A stretch of DNA of 64,000 nt from Pseudoips prasinana. Its lineage: Eukaryota; Arthropoda; Insecta; Lepidoptera; Nolidae. The position numbers and the translations under genes are program-made. Under the pieces are notes generated by a model. It had not been told where the DNA came from. It saw nothing but the letters and a program-made list of their open reading frames with translations, and did no database searches. This document shows, in pieces, positions 39,201 to 54,200 of the stretch (its first letter is position 1; every line of letters starts with the position of its first letter). Where the stretch lies: contig OX621245.1 of the NCBI GenBank assembly GCA_951640165.1, forward strand, positions 17,662,330 through 17,726,329, read 5' to 3'.

Positions 39201-42200
39201 AGTTTTTATGTCAATCCCCATCCAGTCAGTCCGTGTGCCCAGCTATCGTCGTGCTCAGAATGTTTATTTTGTTAGCTTCTCCTTTTCAGTATAAAGAAAA
39301 CATCCAATTTAATGATGAAATGTTTTGTTGCTTTTTAGCTTTTCTTAGTGTTAGTCACACCAAGAGTTTGTGCCCCTTATCAAAATATTTTCTCTGTCAT
39401 GTGCTAGGTTTTATATAGTTCGAATGACTGCTTCTGTCTTGACTGCATGAAGTATTTTACAGTGGCTTTGCATGTTAAAATTGTGTGAACGTAGTTTCCA
39501 ATAGTTACCCTGTCTTTAATTAGTAACAGAACGAAAATAGCGCTCAAACTTTTATCCTTTTGAATTAGTTACAAATTTCGACTGTCGATTCGAATAGGTA
39601 AAACTATAACTGCTTATTTGGTTGTATAGGATCTGACAATAATCAAGCAAGAGGGTGAGAAACTAGGGATGCATATAAAAGGCGGTCTCAACGGTCAGCG
39701 AGGAAACCCCAACGATCCCAACGACGAAGGTGTGTTTATATCGAAGATAAACAGTGGAGGTGCTGCCAGACGGGATGCTAGACTCAAAGTAAGTGCTATA
39801 AGTATTATCCATGACTTATATTAACTGTTATAAATATAATGTGCTATAGATAGATAGATAGATAGATAAACTCTTTATTGTACACCTTAAGAAATAATAC
39901 AAAAGCGACAACATACACATTATTATAGTACAATTGGCGGCCTTATCACTAAGTGTGATCTCTTCCAGGCAACCTAGGTAGTGAAAAGAGGAAGGAGTTA
40001 CAGAGATATATAATGAGTTCTCCAGCAGCCAAATTTGTACTTTAATCCAAAGCATGCGCTTTTCTCTATTTATTCATGGGCAGTTGTTCCTCTGGTGTCA
40101 AAGTTATTCAAGCTTCTTAATAGGCCTCTATCATGGCTTAAGTTAACTGTTATCGGATGACTAAAGCCGGCTTAATGTGCCCTCTGTATGTTAATACCCA
40201 AATGCTGAATAAATTTCATTATTTCATCAATGTGATGATGTTATTTACCAGGTTGGCATGCGTCTATTGGAGGTGAACGGCGTGTCGCTACTAGGAGCGA
40301 CACACAACGAGGCGGTGAACGCGCTGCGTTCCGCCACCCACGCGCCACTTCACCTCATAGTGTGCCACGGATACACGAGGCCCGAGAAGTACACAGTAAG
40401 TTCGTTAACCACAGCCAAATCAGGATATGATGGGAGTTTTGACTTCTTCATGTACGTGTATTAGCTAATTACGACAGCTAATTGAACCAATCTCATTGTT
40501 TATTGATTAGGGTTTCAGGTAGTTTTTGACCTCCATTTAATAATAATAATAATCTTTATTGTTCTGAAAAAGCAGTTAAGTTGGTTGGTTGTTCATATAG
40601 ATTTATTTTTATTAGACACGGAAAAAATGGAATTGGTAATGTGAAAAGGAACATTTTCTTTCAATTTTTTAAATTAAATTCTAATTTATTTTATCATAGG
40701 CGAAGATTTAGTGGATAATCACATCTGTTGTTAACAAAATTGAAACAACCGTTGTAGTTTAATTTTTATATTTACCGTCATCTTAATCAATTCTGAACAC
40801 CCAATTTGGGGCATGGAAAAACATTGCCTAATAACGTTCGCCATCGTTACAAACAAATGACGCTGTTTTTTTAAATATAACTGCATCCATGTAATAAATA
40901 TGATTCTTTACATACTATATTAGTACAAATTTATGGTGCTACATTCAAACTTTTAATTCTAATTTTTTCTACGTTATATACACATGATTGCACCAACGTT
41001 AAGGGAGAATTTATTTTTGTTTTGTATTAATATTTTGTGTTTATATTATATTCTGGATTAATTTATATATTGGGATAGTACTGGGTATGTATTTTACGTG
41101 GTGTGACGTGAGCGTACTTGTAATGAATCACTGTGAAAGTAAATCGAAATTAAGCTAAAGCTGTCAAAATCCCAGCATATTTTGATTTTTTTAACGATTT
41201 TTTTTATAATTTATGATTACACAACATAAAAGTATGAAATACATAAAAGATGTCATGTGATACACAATGCTTGCTTACGTTCACACGCTATTTTTGACAT
41301 ATTTATAGTCTGTCCACTTTTTATTTATTTTAAGCACATTTCTGAGTGCATTTGACATTTTCACACAAAAATAAGCTACTACTCCATCTTTGTTTTATTG
41401 AGAAATCGAAGGATTACTTTTTATTGTGCTAAAATTATCTGAAACTTAATTTATCTATGTACTCGTATGTATACATCTAAATGTTTAGTGGGTTAGTCCA
41501 GAAAGGGCAGCACTCACTGCTGAATTAGCAGCAATTTATTTGTTCAATAAATTGGGATTTATTCCGGGTGAATAGTTGTTTAAGAGTAAGTAATAAATCA
41601 TAAATGCATTTTTTTTCTGGTACTCCCGCTGCCAACGGTTAAGTTTCTTCAGGGTAACTTCTAAAACACCAACAACCTCGCAGTACTAGTTAACACCATA
41701 AACAACAACTTTTGTTCTACAACTTTTGATAATTTGTTAGATTTCATTACCATACAAAAATAGGTAATAATTTAATTTGCCGCTTGAATGTTTATGAGTC
41801 TACGAGCATCGTAAAGACGCGCACCCGCACGAGCTTAGCGTCTTGCGCGCGTGCTTTCGTTTATTAATTAAAAATAGACCAAATGTCACGAAAATACAAC
41901 AAAAACTTACAAAACATTTTTATTTTCATGCATTCAGTTATGTCCGAACTTGTCGAACAAAAGTTGTTGCTTATGATGATAGGAATCTAGTCTTACGAGA
42001 TTTTTGGCGTTTTACAAATAACCTTATATAAGTAAAATTTACTTTAACCCAGCTGGAGTAGTAGCATTATTCTAGCGCTTGTTAGAAAGAAATACCCACA
42101 GTGAATGTTTGCACAGACTGGTAGCGAGAGCGGGACGGCCGACACGGGCGGCTCTCTGTCTCACTCAACGTCAAGTCTGGATAGGGATGAGCCATTGCAC

Positions 42201-45200
42201 CAACAGCAACAGGTCGGTACTTTTTTATTTTAATGCTTATTCGTTTATGTTTTAATTTGCCTGTTTTATTGTTTAAGATTTAACTTCAGGTAAATGAAAT
42301 CAGCCAGCAATATTTTAAAGAATTTCTAAATTTACCAAATAGGTACTAAAGAATCAATCGAATATCCGCGAATTATTTATAGAAAAATATTAAATATGTA
42401 TTCATAATTGATAACGGCGGAATTTATTCGATTTGCAAATAGTAAAATTATGTAAAACCTTTTTTCATTTTGACTACAGGAGCAACAATTCCAACAGGAC
42501 CTTGTTGAGTTTGAACATGAGAAGCAAGTCGCCGAAGTCAGAGAAAAGTCTACGCCTGAAAAGGTAAGTGTTTACTTAACTGCTTTGTAACTGGACCACC
42601 AATAGGACTTCAAAAATAGTTGATTTTTTGTAAAATTATCATGTATAAATATGAACAATATGGATTTTACAAATATCCTGCGCTTGATTTACAGAGGGAC
42701 AGTAATGGGTTCCAACATCAAGCAGTGCATTACTACCCCTCTGCAGGCAAAGAGCCTCCACTCGCAATGAGATAGGCCATAATCCACCAAGCTTGCCTAG
42801 TCCCGATCAGCAGACTTAACATGCTATCATGAACATTTTTGGTGTACGCTGAAACATGCAGGTTTCCTCACCATGTATATGAATTTGAAGTCAGTGCTGT
42901 GCGCCTTGGGTTTGAATTCAATACCACCGATTCTACAGTCCAACAGTTTAACCACTAAGCTTCCTCTACCGCAAATATATCTTAGAGAGAACTGTAATTT
43001 TATCGCCTGGAGATACCATTAACTGGTCACACCAGATTAGAACTATGTAAATTTACCTTGATATATCTTTAACATCGCAATTAACTCAATGCCGATGTTT
43101 AATTAACATGCCAGTCCTTCGATTAACTGGCAAGATTTACACATTCGGCGAAGGAATTTACACTAAATTTACACGATACTGTATTTTGAGATGAAACTTA
43201 GATCGGGACTCGTAAAATTCAACTTGATACTTAATATATCTGTGGGTATTAAATTAAGGTATAATTTTAAACTATAACTTCATTTAGCTTTGCTATCGTA
43301 CAATAGTTACACTGTTGTAAGATACCTACACAGCCCTGGCATTCCGAGATAATTTTAGTGGGCGATAATAGGGAATAAATTCAATACTCTTCCAGAACAT
43401 TGTTAGACACAAATTAATTGTAATATAAATACATACAAAAATTGAGTTTGTCGTCTTGCATAGATGCTATTATGTTGAAAGAACGGTTCGTAATTAAATA
43501 AAACGTGTTTTTAGGTATTAGACATAGTTCATGCCGTAGAGAGTATGGCTCTCGAGCCCGCACCGCCCATCTCACCCGAACTGCAACACAAGACGACCAC
43601 CGTAGTCATGTCCAAACACACACTGCAACCTCAGGTTAGTAGAACTTTTATGTGATATATAACATAGTGTATAGAGCAAGCGTATCCACACATAGAGGCT
43701 AGGTATTGATACTTAAATTATACCGAATAAAATGACACAATCGATATATTTCACAGTTTAAGTAAATTCATTGTTACTGACTTGTTAACTAGAGTACATC
43801 AACAACTATGCGCCAATGGTGGACAGTCACAAAGAATATACATATGTATTTTCACTCTAAGTTGGTGTCAATCTAAATTGGAGCATAATTCTATCCAATC
43901 GTAGCTGAGTTGTTACATTTGCAACTGAATAATATCTGTGTGAGTTTGTCTAGTACTTTAAAATGGAAGTTATCAAAAGACCTTCACAAAAGAAAGGAAA
44001 AATAATTGTAATCTACGTCCATAAAAGTAATTCTAACACCTATTCGTAATCAGCTACTCGCTTTCAAGTATTTGTGGATACGCGCTATAGCCTTAATTAA
44101 TAAAATAGCCGAATAAAAAGCTAAAATTCGAAAAAATTGTAACAAATAAGCTAGTAAAATCACAACGTAGGAACTATTTAATTAGATATTGTTGCTAAGA
44201 TGCTAGTTAGTTTTTACTTACACTTCCTTTATATAATCAGATACCTAATTTCTAACAACAAGTCATTTTTATTAAGATATTGATCTAAATTCTGAGATGG
44301 CTTTTGAATTCAATAATATTAATCTGTTATCAATTTATTTCCTTGTCCAATGTATATAGTCGACCGCAGAGCATATCATAGTAGTGATGTACAGTCAGCT
44401 CCAAAAGTTGATGAACAGAATGTATATTTAACAGTACAGTTACGGCGTCAAATCAGGGTAATCTAATGATATATTTAATGGATGTGCTGGCGTCTGTACA
44501 GACTTTTTATCCATTAAATATTATCATTAGATTACCCTAATTTGACGCCGTAACTGTACTGTTAAATATACATTCTATTCATCGACTTTTGGAGCTGACT
44601 GTACCTATCTTAACCGAGAATAAAATTATACAAATCTCTATCTGCCATGATTTGAATTGTTTGTATATAAATACCAATATTAATTAAAAATATTAAACGG
44701 TGAACATGGTTTGTGGTCTGCTACACAGTTTTGATTAGCATGCATGTAATATTAAAAACGTATTATAATGGTAATAACAATACTTTATATCTTTAAATAA
44801 GCTTTATATTTTGATAAACATTTAATTTTTTTATTACAGCATGTTATAAGATTTTAGCTTTTGTATTATACCTCCCTATAATAACTTGTAATTAGTATTT
44901 TCAAGGCCGAAACAATACTGCTATATAACCGCACGATAATTTCCGATTTTGATATCGAGGCATGCACTATGTATATTTTGTAGTATAAGTATCGCTTGCA
45001 TGAAAATATACGTAAATATTTGTATTGAATACTCTTAAGTATACTATGCGTATGTTAACCTTATCTTCCAAAATAAATGTTGTTTAGATTTTATACGGGC
45101 CTCTATTAGGTAGCTGGACTGTTGTAAAATGGAAGGGTGGCACTTTATATCAAAAACTTCTGTGCACCAACTACTTTCTTATGGTCAATTTTCTGTCTCA

Positions 45201-48200
45201 AGACTATAAATGTACCAAAACAGTTACAATGATAATAATTTTGCATGTATGTACCCTCATTTTCTTTAAGTTCTATCTCTTGGGACGTCAATAAAATTTA
45301 TAATGTATTTAATAGATTTTCTAAGTGTATCCTAGTATCGTTAGAACATTATATATAGAGGGACGATGTTGTTCAGTTATTATTTTAATTTAATGTAGCT
45401 TAGTTCAATGTCGTCGTGTGTTAGCTTGAATACGGGTTCCGCTTAACTGGTGCCTATTTAATGACAAAGCGTATTACGTCCATTGCAGAGCTCAAACGGT
45501 GAGGGAATCGAGGAGAGCACATAGTACTGCAATGTTAACTACTGTCCAAATTAATTGTAAATAGTTCTTATAATAAATGGATACACATAACTTGTCCAAT
45601 TAGTATAAATTGATGTGAACGATTGTTGGTGAAATTATGTTCTGTAAAATTCAACAATAAATAGACATAATTATGCATTTATCTTTTTTGCTGACCGTTA
45701 TAATGAATGTTAATTAATGAACTAGATATTATATTGATGTTTTATGTAATGAAGTCTAGATTTATGAGGCAATGCCATTTATGTTGTATTGAAAGTTTGG
45801 TGTCCATGACTTTACTTAATTGTGGTCTCAGCATACTTACAGATTCCATACCAGCGACTTAGTACGAAGTATTGAAATTAGATCTCTCTTTGTTTCTAAT
45901 ATGAAGAACCATTTTACAAAAGCAAGTCATCCTCCCACAGTTCTTTGCAAAATATTCTTAAAGATTTATATCAATAAAGCTCATATTTCAATGTCAAACT
46001 CCCGAGTCGCGTTGGATCGGTAACTGTAATTATGCTATGAACATGAAGCGTATAAAAAAAAATCAGTGTCTACAAAATATACTTGTTATGTTATGTGGTT
46101 ATGGCGTCATGCTATTTGAATTATTGTAATCAAGTACATGTGAAACATGGAAATATTCATTATAGGAATAATATTGTATGATGTAATATGAATGTATATA
46201 AAATAAGTAAATTTAACCATTGTATTTAGATATTAAGGAGAAGGGTATATCGTAGTTAAGTATATTTGGTATCTGTCGTAGTGTTATATGTTGAGTTGCT
46301 GGACTTACACATTTTCAAGTCCTGTACTATCAATTTCTTTATACAACATAATTTAATATGTTGTTTTATATTGTATTTATATTCTGCGCCGTAATTAGCA
46401 ATTATATGTTCTTTGTGAAGGCTACATACTTAATGACTGTGCGTACTTATAGTTAGTATAGAGGTTTTAAATTTATTGATACATTCAATCCAGTGCCTCT
46501 GTGGTTTTGCGGTTGCATGTTCATCTGGTTTTTACCGGAAAAAAATATCAACAGCCCAGGCGAAGTCACCTCCGTCTGGATCACGACCGTGCCGGCTCGC
46601 CCGCCTTATCAGTTATGGGACTTGTACACACGGCGACATATCATGCTATACATTTCCAGTATAAGCTGATCTTGCGTTGTATAGGATTTCCATACAATGA
46701 GAGGTCAGCTTATATTGGAAATGTATAGCTTGATATCTAGCCGTGTGGACACATATTTGTACGCGCTGGTTTGAGACGGATTGCGATGGTTGAAATTCAA
46801 CTAGACATAATTATTACTTTATACAATCCAGCGTGACCAATTAAAATCATGTCATATGATAATTATAGAGAAATATTTAGTCTATAACTGCAACTCCATT
46901 CCTATACACGCTCTAGCTTCATTTAAAATGGTATCTATATATTTATATCACGTAGTTTCCTATATTAATGTTCGTTCCAAAAGACCAATTTTATATACTG
47001 TTTATCCATGTTTGTCTAACACTAATATACATAAACCATTTATAGATGTGACAAAATGTTGTCCGAATAAACTTTTGAAACGTTTATACTTCGCTCCCGA
47101 GTTTTTAAGGCTATAAAACTATTTTTATTGCGTGTCGTAGCTACTATTTACGTTGAAATATTCTGTGTATTGTTTTTAATTAATATAAAATTAAATTAAC
47201 TTAAGATGTTTGGCCAAATCATTGTTCTCAACTGCCAATTATTTTAAATTTTATAGTAACTATTATTCGTATATCTTTACTTTTTATGTACAAAATTGTT
47301 CTATTTGACGTTATGTTTAGTGTTGCATTAAATACATGATGTTTCAGATGACTTTTTCTTTCGTTTTTGTGTTAGCATGTTTTTAATAACATTTATTTTG
47401 GAAGACTTTTGTTCGTCGCCCATTTATTATGCTTTTTGATTTAAGAACTATATAATAAAATGTTGATAAATTTATTTACTTCCCGAAAATTTACGCATCA
47501 TGTTTTCGTGCAAGTAGCTTCGCTGTCTTTAAATGTGTGAGAAAGCGTTATATTTGGCTCGCAGTCTGATTACGCTCAAGTATTTAGCACTTTGTTTTGG
47601 TCTTTGGTTTTAGCCTTACCTAGCTAAAGTAATGAGTTGCGTAAGTACCGAGCGGTACAGTATATTGTGTTGGTTTGGTTAGTCGTCTAGTATGCGAGCG
47701 GCGCCCCCCTCGCCGCTCGCGGTGCTCACCCAGCAGAAGGCGAGGACTCCGCCCCCCTCCGCACCGCTCCCCTCGCCCGGCGCCGACGGCACGCCCGACG
47801 CGCCGCAGCTCCAGCGACCGCAGCACCCCCCGCCGGCACCTCCCCCCGCCAAACATAAGCCACAAGTGCCCCGCAAACCGAATGCGAAGCGAGTTAGTTT
47901 CACACGAGAACCGCCCGACGAAACCGAACGATATCCATTATCGACGGACGATATGAACGAGACCCGTCCCCCCTCATTGCATGATGTGCATGACGACGAT
48001 CAGCCGGGGCCTACGACCATTAACACTAACGATGCATGCGAGGGAGTCGGCTCCTTACTAATCCTCAACCGAACGTCCACCGAATTGGAAGTATCGAGAG
48101 CGGTCCCTAAAGCGAGTCGAGTGCTCCACGCCGATCTCATCATCCCTCCTCCGCCTTTGTTCGACACTTATGTAAGTGATAGTGAGTTACTTGACGACGA

Positions 48201-51200
48201 CGACGATGCGAGTTTACCTCCTATCACCGTTGTCCCCGAGCGAATCGTGCTACCCGAGCCTGCGGTGGCCGAAACATCCATGCAGTCCACTAACTCCACC
48301 AATTCTCCAGTGTCAGAAATCCCTCCTCCAGTAAATTATCATGCCTATCCCCAGTTATTCTCGGAGCCGGTCGACTCCGAAAACCCATTTCGCTCTGTTA
48401 TAATCTCTCAAGTGCCTTCACACCAAGTCTTCCGTTCACCAGAACAGCCTCCTGAAAATATTAATGAATATTACAGAGAATTCTCAGTTAGTCCTGGTGG
48501 GGAACCGGATCCGCCAGAATTGTTTCACGCACAGTATAGAACTTTACCGACAGTATCCCACGTTCCCAACTCTCCTTGTTCTTTACATCCAGATCAAACA
48601 TATATTGATGATCGAACAATTAACGCCCCAGTGCATCGGTCATTGCGAGATTTAAGGCCGAGTAATGTGGCACCGGGTATGGTCCATTCTAACACGTACC
48701 CTCCCATCAACCCATATCCTTTACTAACAACTGTCGCTGGAACGTACAATCCTTACACATGCACAGTCCCCGTATGTTCATCCAACCAAACCGGATACTT
48801 AAATCATAAATCACAAACCGCTCTAGTCAGTACTCTAGGACAAGACATTAATGCAAACGTCACTACGACCATTCCCACTAATATCGACGATCGGCCTAAA
48901 AGTGTTCAATCAGAGAGAAGAGTTCGTTTCGGTGAGGTGACGACAGTGGCCGAAACCGATAGATTGTCGAACAGTCCGGACCCCTCGAGGGAAGGGAGCC
49001 CCTCGCCCGCAACTACCTTGAAACCCGCATGGAGCAGCAAAGTCAAAGCCTTCGCCATCGGCGAGGTAAACATCAATGTACGGCATCTTCGCACACACAC
49101 TCGGCTTATTTTGATTGTGTTCGTCGACAACCCAACCTCGATTCTTGACTAAAAACCACATACAGTCTGTCATTCCATCATATCCCATTTTTGTTACTTA
49201 CCCCCCATTAAATTATTATTGTTTTAACTTGCAATTACTTATATTTTGCATGTTTGATTTACTTAGCGCAATAATTTTATTTTATAAACGCCATTTATTA
49301 ACAACTACATTGACTGCATGGGTGTTAAGCCTGGAGAAGGGATTTATCATGGCTTGTAAATATCATAAGCTTTTTTTTTTAACTCATTGTCTATATATAA
49401 CATCTATGGTACTTAAAGAAACATCTAATTTAAGTGAATGATCCTCAGGCTTCCCCACCTCATTCTGGTAATTTTGTGAAAGCATCTGTCAGCGATAAGA
49501 AAAAGTTCTTCGAAAACGCAATGGAAGAAAGTCACAAACCGTCGCCGAAACCAGGTAATTTAAACAGTTGTTTCTTATTGATTTTGTGACTTCAAATATT
49601 ATTATGGTGGGCGTGACGAAGATAATTTCGAATCTAGCACATGTAAACTATTTGTGTATCATAATCTGTGTTTGTTACTTTGCGGCCGTTAGACGTGAAA
49701 AAGTGTGATTGCTGCGATTATTATGGAAAAGTATGCTAAATGTATTGCAAAGTGGCGCATTCATCAATCAAAATAAACTATTTTGATTGATGAATGCGCC
49801 ACTAAGCACTTATTGTCTGCTGAAGTAGTGAAAGCCTCGTGGGCTAACTGTAAACGTCAACCATGAGAAAGACATGAAAGCTCTATAACTGCTATTATTT
49901 TCAATATATATATTTATTCAACATTCTATACTATCTGCAGAAAAAGTTTTCACATTCCTGTCAGCGGATGAAGTGGAGAAATTGAAGCAAGAAGAGGAGA
50001 GGAAGATGGCTTCTCTATCGCGATCCGAGCTCGGCTCGTGGTCCCCGGAGGACCGCCAGAGTGGATATAGCTCGCACTCCGATGACGAACCTTATGAGAA
50101 TGGCCATAGGTAATAAAAATTAACATTAAAGTTTCCTTATATCTAATCTTATCCGTTATGTAAGAGTGCTGATGTAAATAACTTGCTCTGCAGTTTGTTT
50201 AAAGAAAGGTGTCTGAAAAAACCGGTCCTATAATGCCTATTCTATATTTTCTGGGCATTCGAGATCATCAAGCATGAAAATTTAAACATTTTTTTATATA
50301 ATAATAGGACATTTGTTGGTTACCCTAAATTCAGTTTTTCTATCCAGTACGCCTCTAACAGGGTTCACGACAGTTATCTAATAACTAATCCGGGACCGAC
50401 ATAATAACGGAGTCCATTATAAAATACATTTTTGGCAGTTTCACATCTGAAGATTAAGTGCGATCCTAGGTAATTTAATAGACCGGTGAGAGCGAACTTT
50501 AATGAGCTGCCCATATTAGGCCTTGCTGGAACTATGGCACTTAATTCACAGTTCCAGGCCAGGAACTGAAAAAAAAAAATGCGGTGCAGTCTTTGGGGAC
50601 TGCCGATAAAAGTGAAAACTATTTTTCATTTCTCATACTCGAAAAGTAGTTTATATTTGATCCGAGTAGCTAGTGGAAGATGCTACTTCCCACCTTTGGG
50701 CGGTAAAGACTCTTAGTAATTGCTTCCCTCCCTATGGTGGGAATAAGTTTAAAAAATATAACTACCAGTTGGCTGTAAAAAAATAAACATAATTAAGAAG
50801 AAACTGCTGCGGTCATGTGAGTGTATAAACGGCCAGTGTGAATTTAAGAAAAAGACTCTCCGTCTTACGAATATTCGATCAGGTCACGTTTCTTGGCGCG
50901 AATATAACCTTTTATATCCATCCCAAAAAGTGCACAAGCCGCCAAAGAAGTTTCATTTCGAAAACCCTTTATATTAATTTATTATTATCATTAAATAAGT
51001 GTATATGTCTCAAATTACTTTTCAGTGTGTCTGGCGGCGTCAGTCCGTCAGCGAAGTCTCAACGCAGACGAGCGGGACGGGAGGGCGAGCTAGAGGACCC
51101 AGCTACCAGGGCAGCACGCCGCGCAGCTTGGCGAGCTGCTCGACTACGCTCGCTTGAACAGGTTCGTACGATGACGACATTTCGAAAAACAGGTCAAATA

Positions 51201-54200
51201 AAACGTAAATTGAAACGAAAACACAAATTTTAATGTGTGTAATTATTTCCATATTCTATTACTTTCTTTAGTAATGTATTGAAATTGCAATAAAAAAATC
51301 TTTGAATTCAGTTTGTACATACCTTTAATTATAGCTACGTTTAAGTTTTATAGTTTTGTCATGTGTACAAATACAGTCCAACGGTGCATCTTAGCCCTAA
51401 ATTTAATAAGATATATCTTTATTTCGGACAATATTGATTCATTATTGGGTTAGTAATAAAGCTTATAAAAATCTAGTGTTGGTAATATAAATAAAACATA
51501 ACGAGTCTAATACGTCAGACAGACATCTTTCAATTAATCAGTCTCCTCAGGACCTCTAAAATATGAGAGGTGAAACATGATGGACATGCAATCGTTTTTT
51601 AATCGTGTTCTTGTCGTATATATTAATAAAACTATATCGGTATAATTGCACATTTCAGGAGGCGTTAGAATCACAGAAGGTAATAAAGAGTATGGTGGGA
51701 CCAGCAAATGAAATCTTAGAAGATGTGCCGCCCAGAGATAGATCACCGTCCGAGGTAAATATTTTGCTTGCAACAGATATTGTATCCCCTAAACATTGAA
51801 TGTTATCAAATTTAACTAATAAGCAACCAAATCTGTAAATGAATAAAAAATCATAAGCTGTCATATTGTTTGCCATTAATATTTTTTATCTGAATTTTGT
51901 TCATTTCAGATTTAGAATGTTTTGTCATAATTGACAACATTTCAAAACTGACACCACCTTAAAACAAAAATACCGTTTCTTTATTTTTGTATCCTGAATT
52001 CAAATATATTTTTTTTATATTTTTTTATTGCTTCATTTCTGAGGAAAAAAATAAAAACTAAAAAAGGTGTGATGACGTCACTAATGTGGCGGACGAAGTA
52101 GTTTCCTTTGCCTAAGCATTCCAATGTTTTAAACGAAAACATTAACGTCAAACAAGACATGTCAAATTGTCAATTGTCACTCACGGTTTTAAATTTCGTA
52201 ACTTTCATGGTGATTTAATGAAACATAATAAGGATAATAACACTGGAAACGAATTTAATATTGACGATTTTAATTTAATTTGAAATTGAAAACATTAAAC
52301 AAACGTAAACAAGTTTAGGCGCCAATGAGTTTGACAAGACAGTGATTTTTTTTTTGACGGGTCACTTTAAAGCAAAGATCGATTGTTATTCTACCATTAT
52401 TATGACGTCATTTGCCGCTTACGTCTTTTTAGAATACATCGAATTTCAAAGTTGAAATTATGAATGAAAAGTTCATTATTTTGCAAAAAGAAAAAATATG
52501 GGTGTCCTAGTTTTGGATTTACTTTTAAATAACGCAATAATACATGCCAGTTAAAAATATGAAATGTTGTCAATTCCATAATCGTATTCTTTTGTTTTTG
52601 TTAACATTGTAATTAACACAAAGGACTTGTCATATTGTTTGTGTGAATGAGAAATTAAAAGAAATCTCTTTTCTTAACGTCTACCTAATTGAATGCTCCA
52701 ACATAGAAATTGGATGTCCTGTTGCAAGTAACAAGCACCTAAACCGACTTACTAACTAACACATGTGGTTGTGTTGTCTGTGTGGGATCAATGTCGCTTG
52801 GCTGGCATACTATTGTACGTCCATAGTGGGGTAAACATGTCAAAGTTGGCTTTACAAATTATAGAAATGGTCCCTGCCTCGTATCGCGTTACGTACAAAA
52901 CCGGGCCCTATACTGGCCGTCAAGGAGAAAGAAAAGTTATTAGACGAGCGCATTACTCTCCGCACCGAGGAGTACCTGTGCCCGACGACTGGCGAGACTA
53001 AAGTGCGAACCGTCGAGTACATAGAAAAGCTCATTGAGAAAGAGGTACGCGGAAATCGCGAATTGTAAATTGTGCTACGTAAAACGCTGTACACAAGCAA
53101 TGCCGTATCGTGTGTGGTATTCTTATAATTATCTTTTGTACTCGTATATCTTACAAACTACGCTTAGCTTTCAACGTGCAACTATTATGACGACTATCGA
53201 AATGACTATTCTTAAAGACTGTGACGAATCGAATGTGCCTGCTATGAGACTCGATCAAATTGACTGACAAAGATGCGAACCGTGTATAAACACTTAACTA
53301 TTTAAATGGGCCTATATCAGTGCACATATTATAACGAAATACACTATTTAGCACAACACAAATGAGATTTAATATAGCTAATCACGTAGAACTTTATATT
53401 CACGTAAGTTTAGAATTAAAGCCATGGGATTAACAAGATTTAACGAATAACTAATGTTTGAATGATGTGTTTAATATGAATTATTCGCCTTATTTGAAAA
53501 GCTCCTGATCCCAAACTTCTTATTTCCACTTGTTATATGTTATCTATTTACTGTTTTCACGAGTGTTGTTGCATGATATTTTGGCATGGCATGCTAACTT
53601 GATTTATTGTATAATTTGTCAGACGATACCTGGATTCTAGACACGGCAAGCTTCGTCGAAAACAATGGTTTGTTGCGTTTATTATCTTTCAACATATTGT
53701 ATACTAATATCTTATGCTTACCTCATCGCTTGAGCAGCAGAAGCGAAACTAATTCACTAATGCTTATATTGTACATTAGAAAAAGTAGTTAGTGCATGAC
53801 ATTTTTCCATAGGTAAACAACATTACATAATGACAATACATGTCATACATATTACTGTCATCAGATCACAAACTTAAACCAAAACCATATGTTTATGAAG
53901 GTATATCTTGTATTGTGTAATAGTGCATATATTTTGTATAAAAAAAACAATTGTAAATATAGTATACCTCGAAAATTTTGAACCTTGACTTCTTAAATAT
54001 TAGGTTCACATTATTGGTTTTTTAAATGGTGAAGTAACTCACGAGTTGCTCGTAATACGGGTACTGAGTAACTTAAACTACTATTAGAATACGCCAAAAA
54101 TAAGGGGCTTACTTTTCCAATTGTCATACAAATGTGTCGATTATCAGACGCACTATGTGTGAAGAGAGAACATTTTCTATAATGTTTTTTATATTAGAAT

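Noticed and set aside
47692..49152. A 486-codon open frame starting with ATG that looks like a stand-alone intronless gene
   Set aside because: A phase-0 acceptor nine bases upstream and a donor at 49065 place it within scrib; the last 29 codons are intron read-through.
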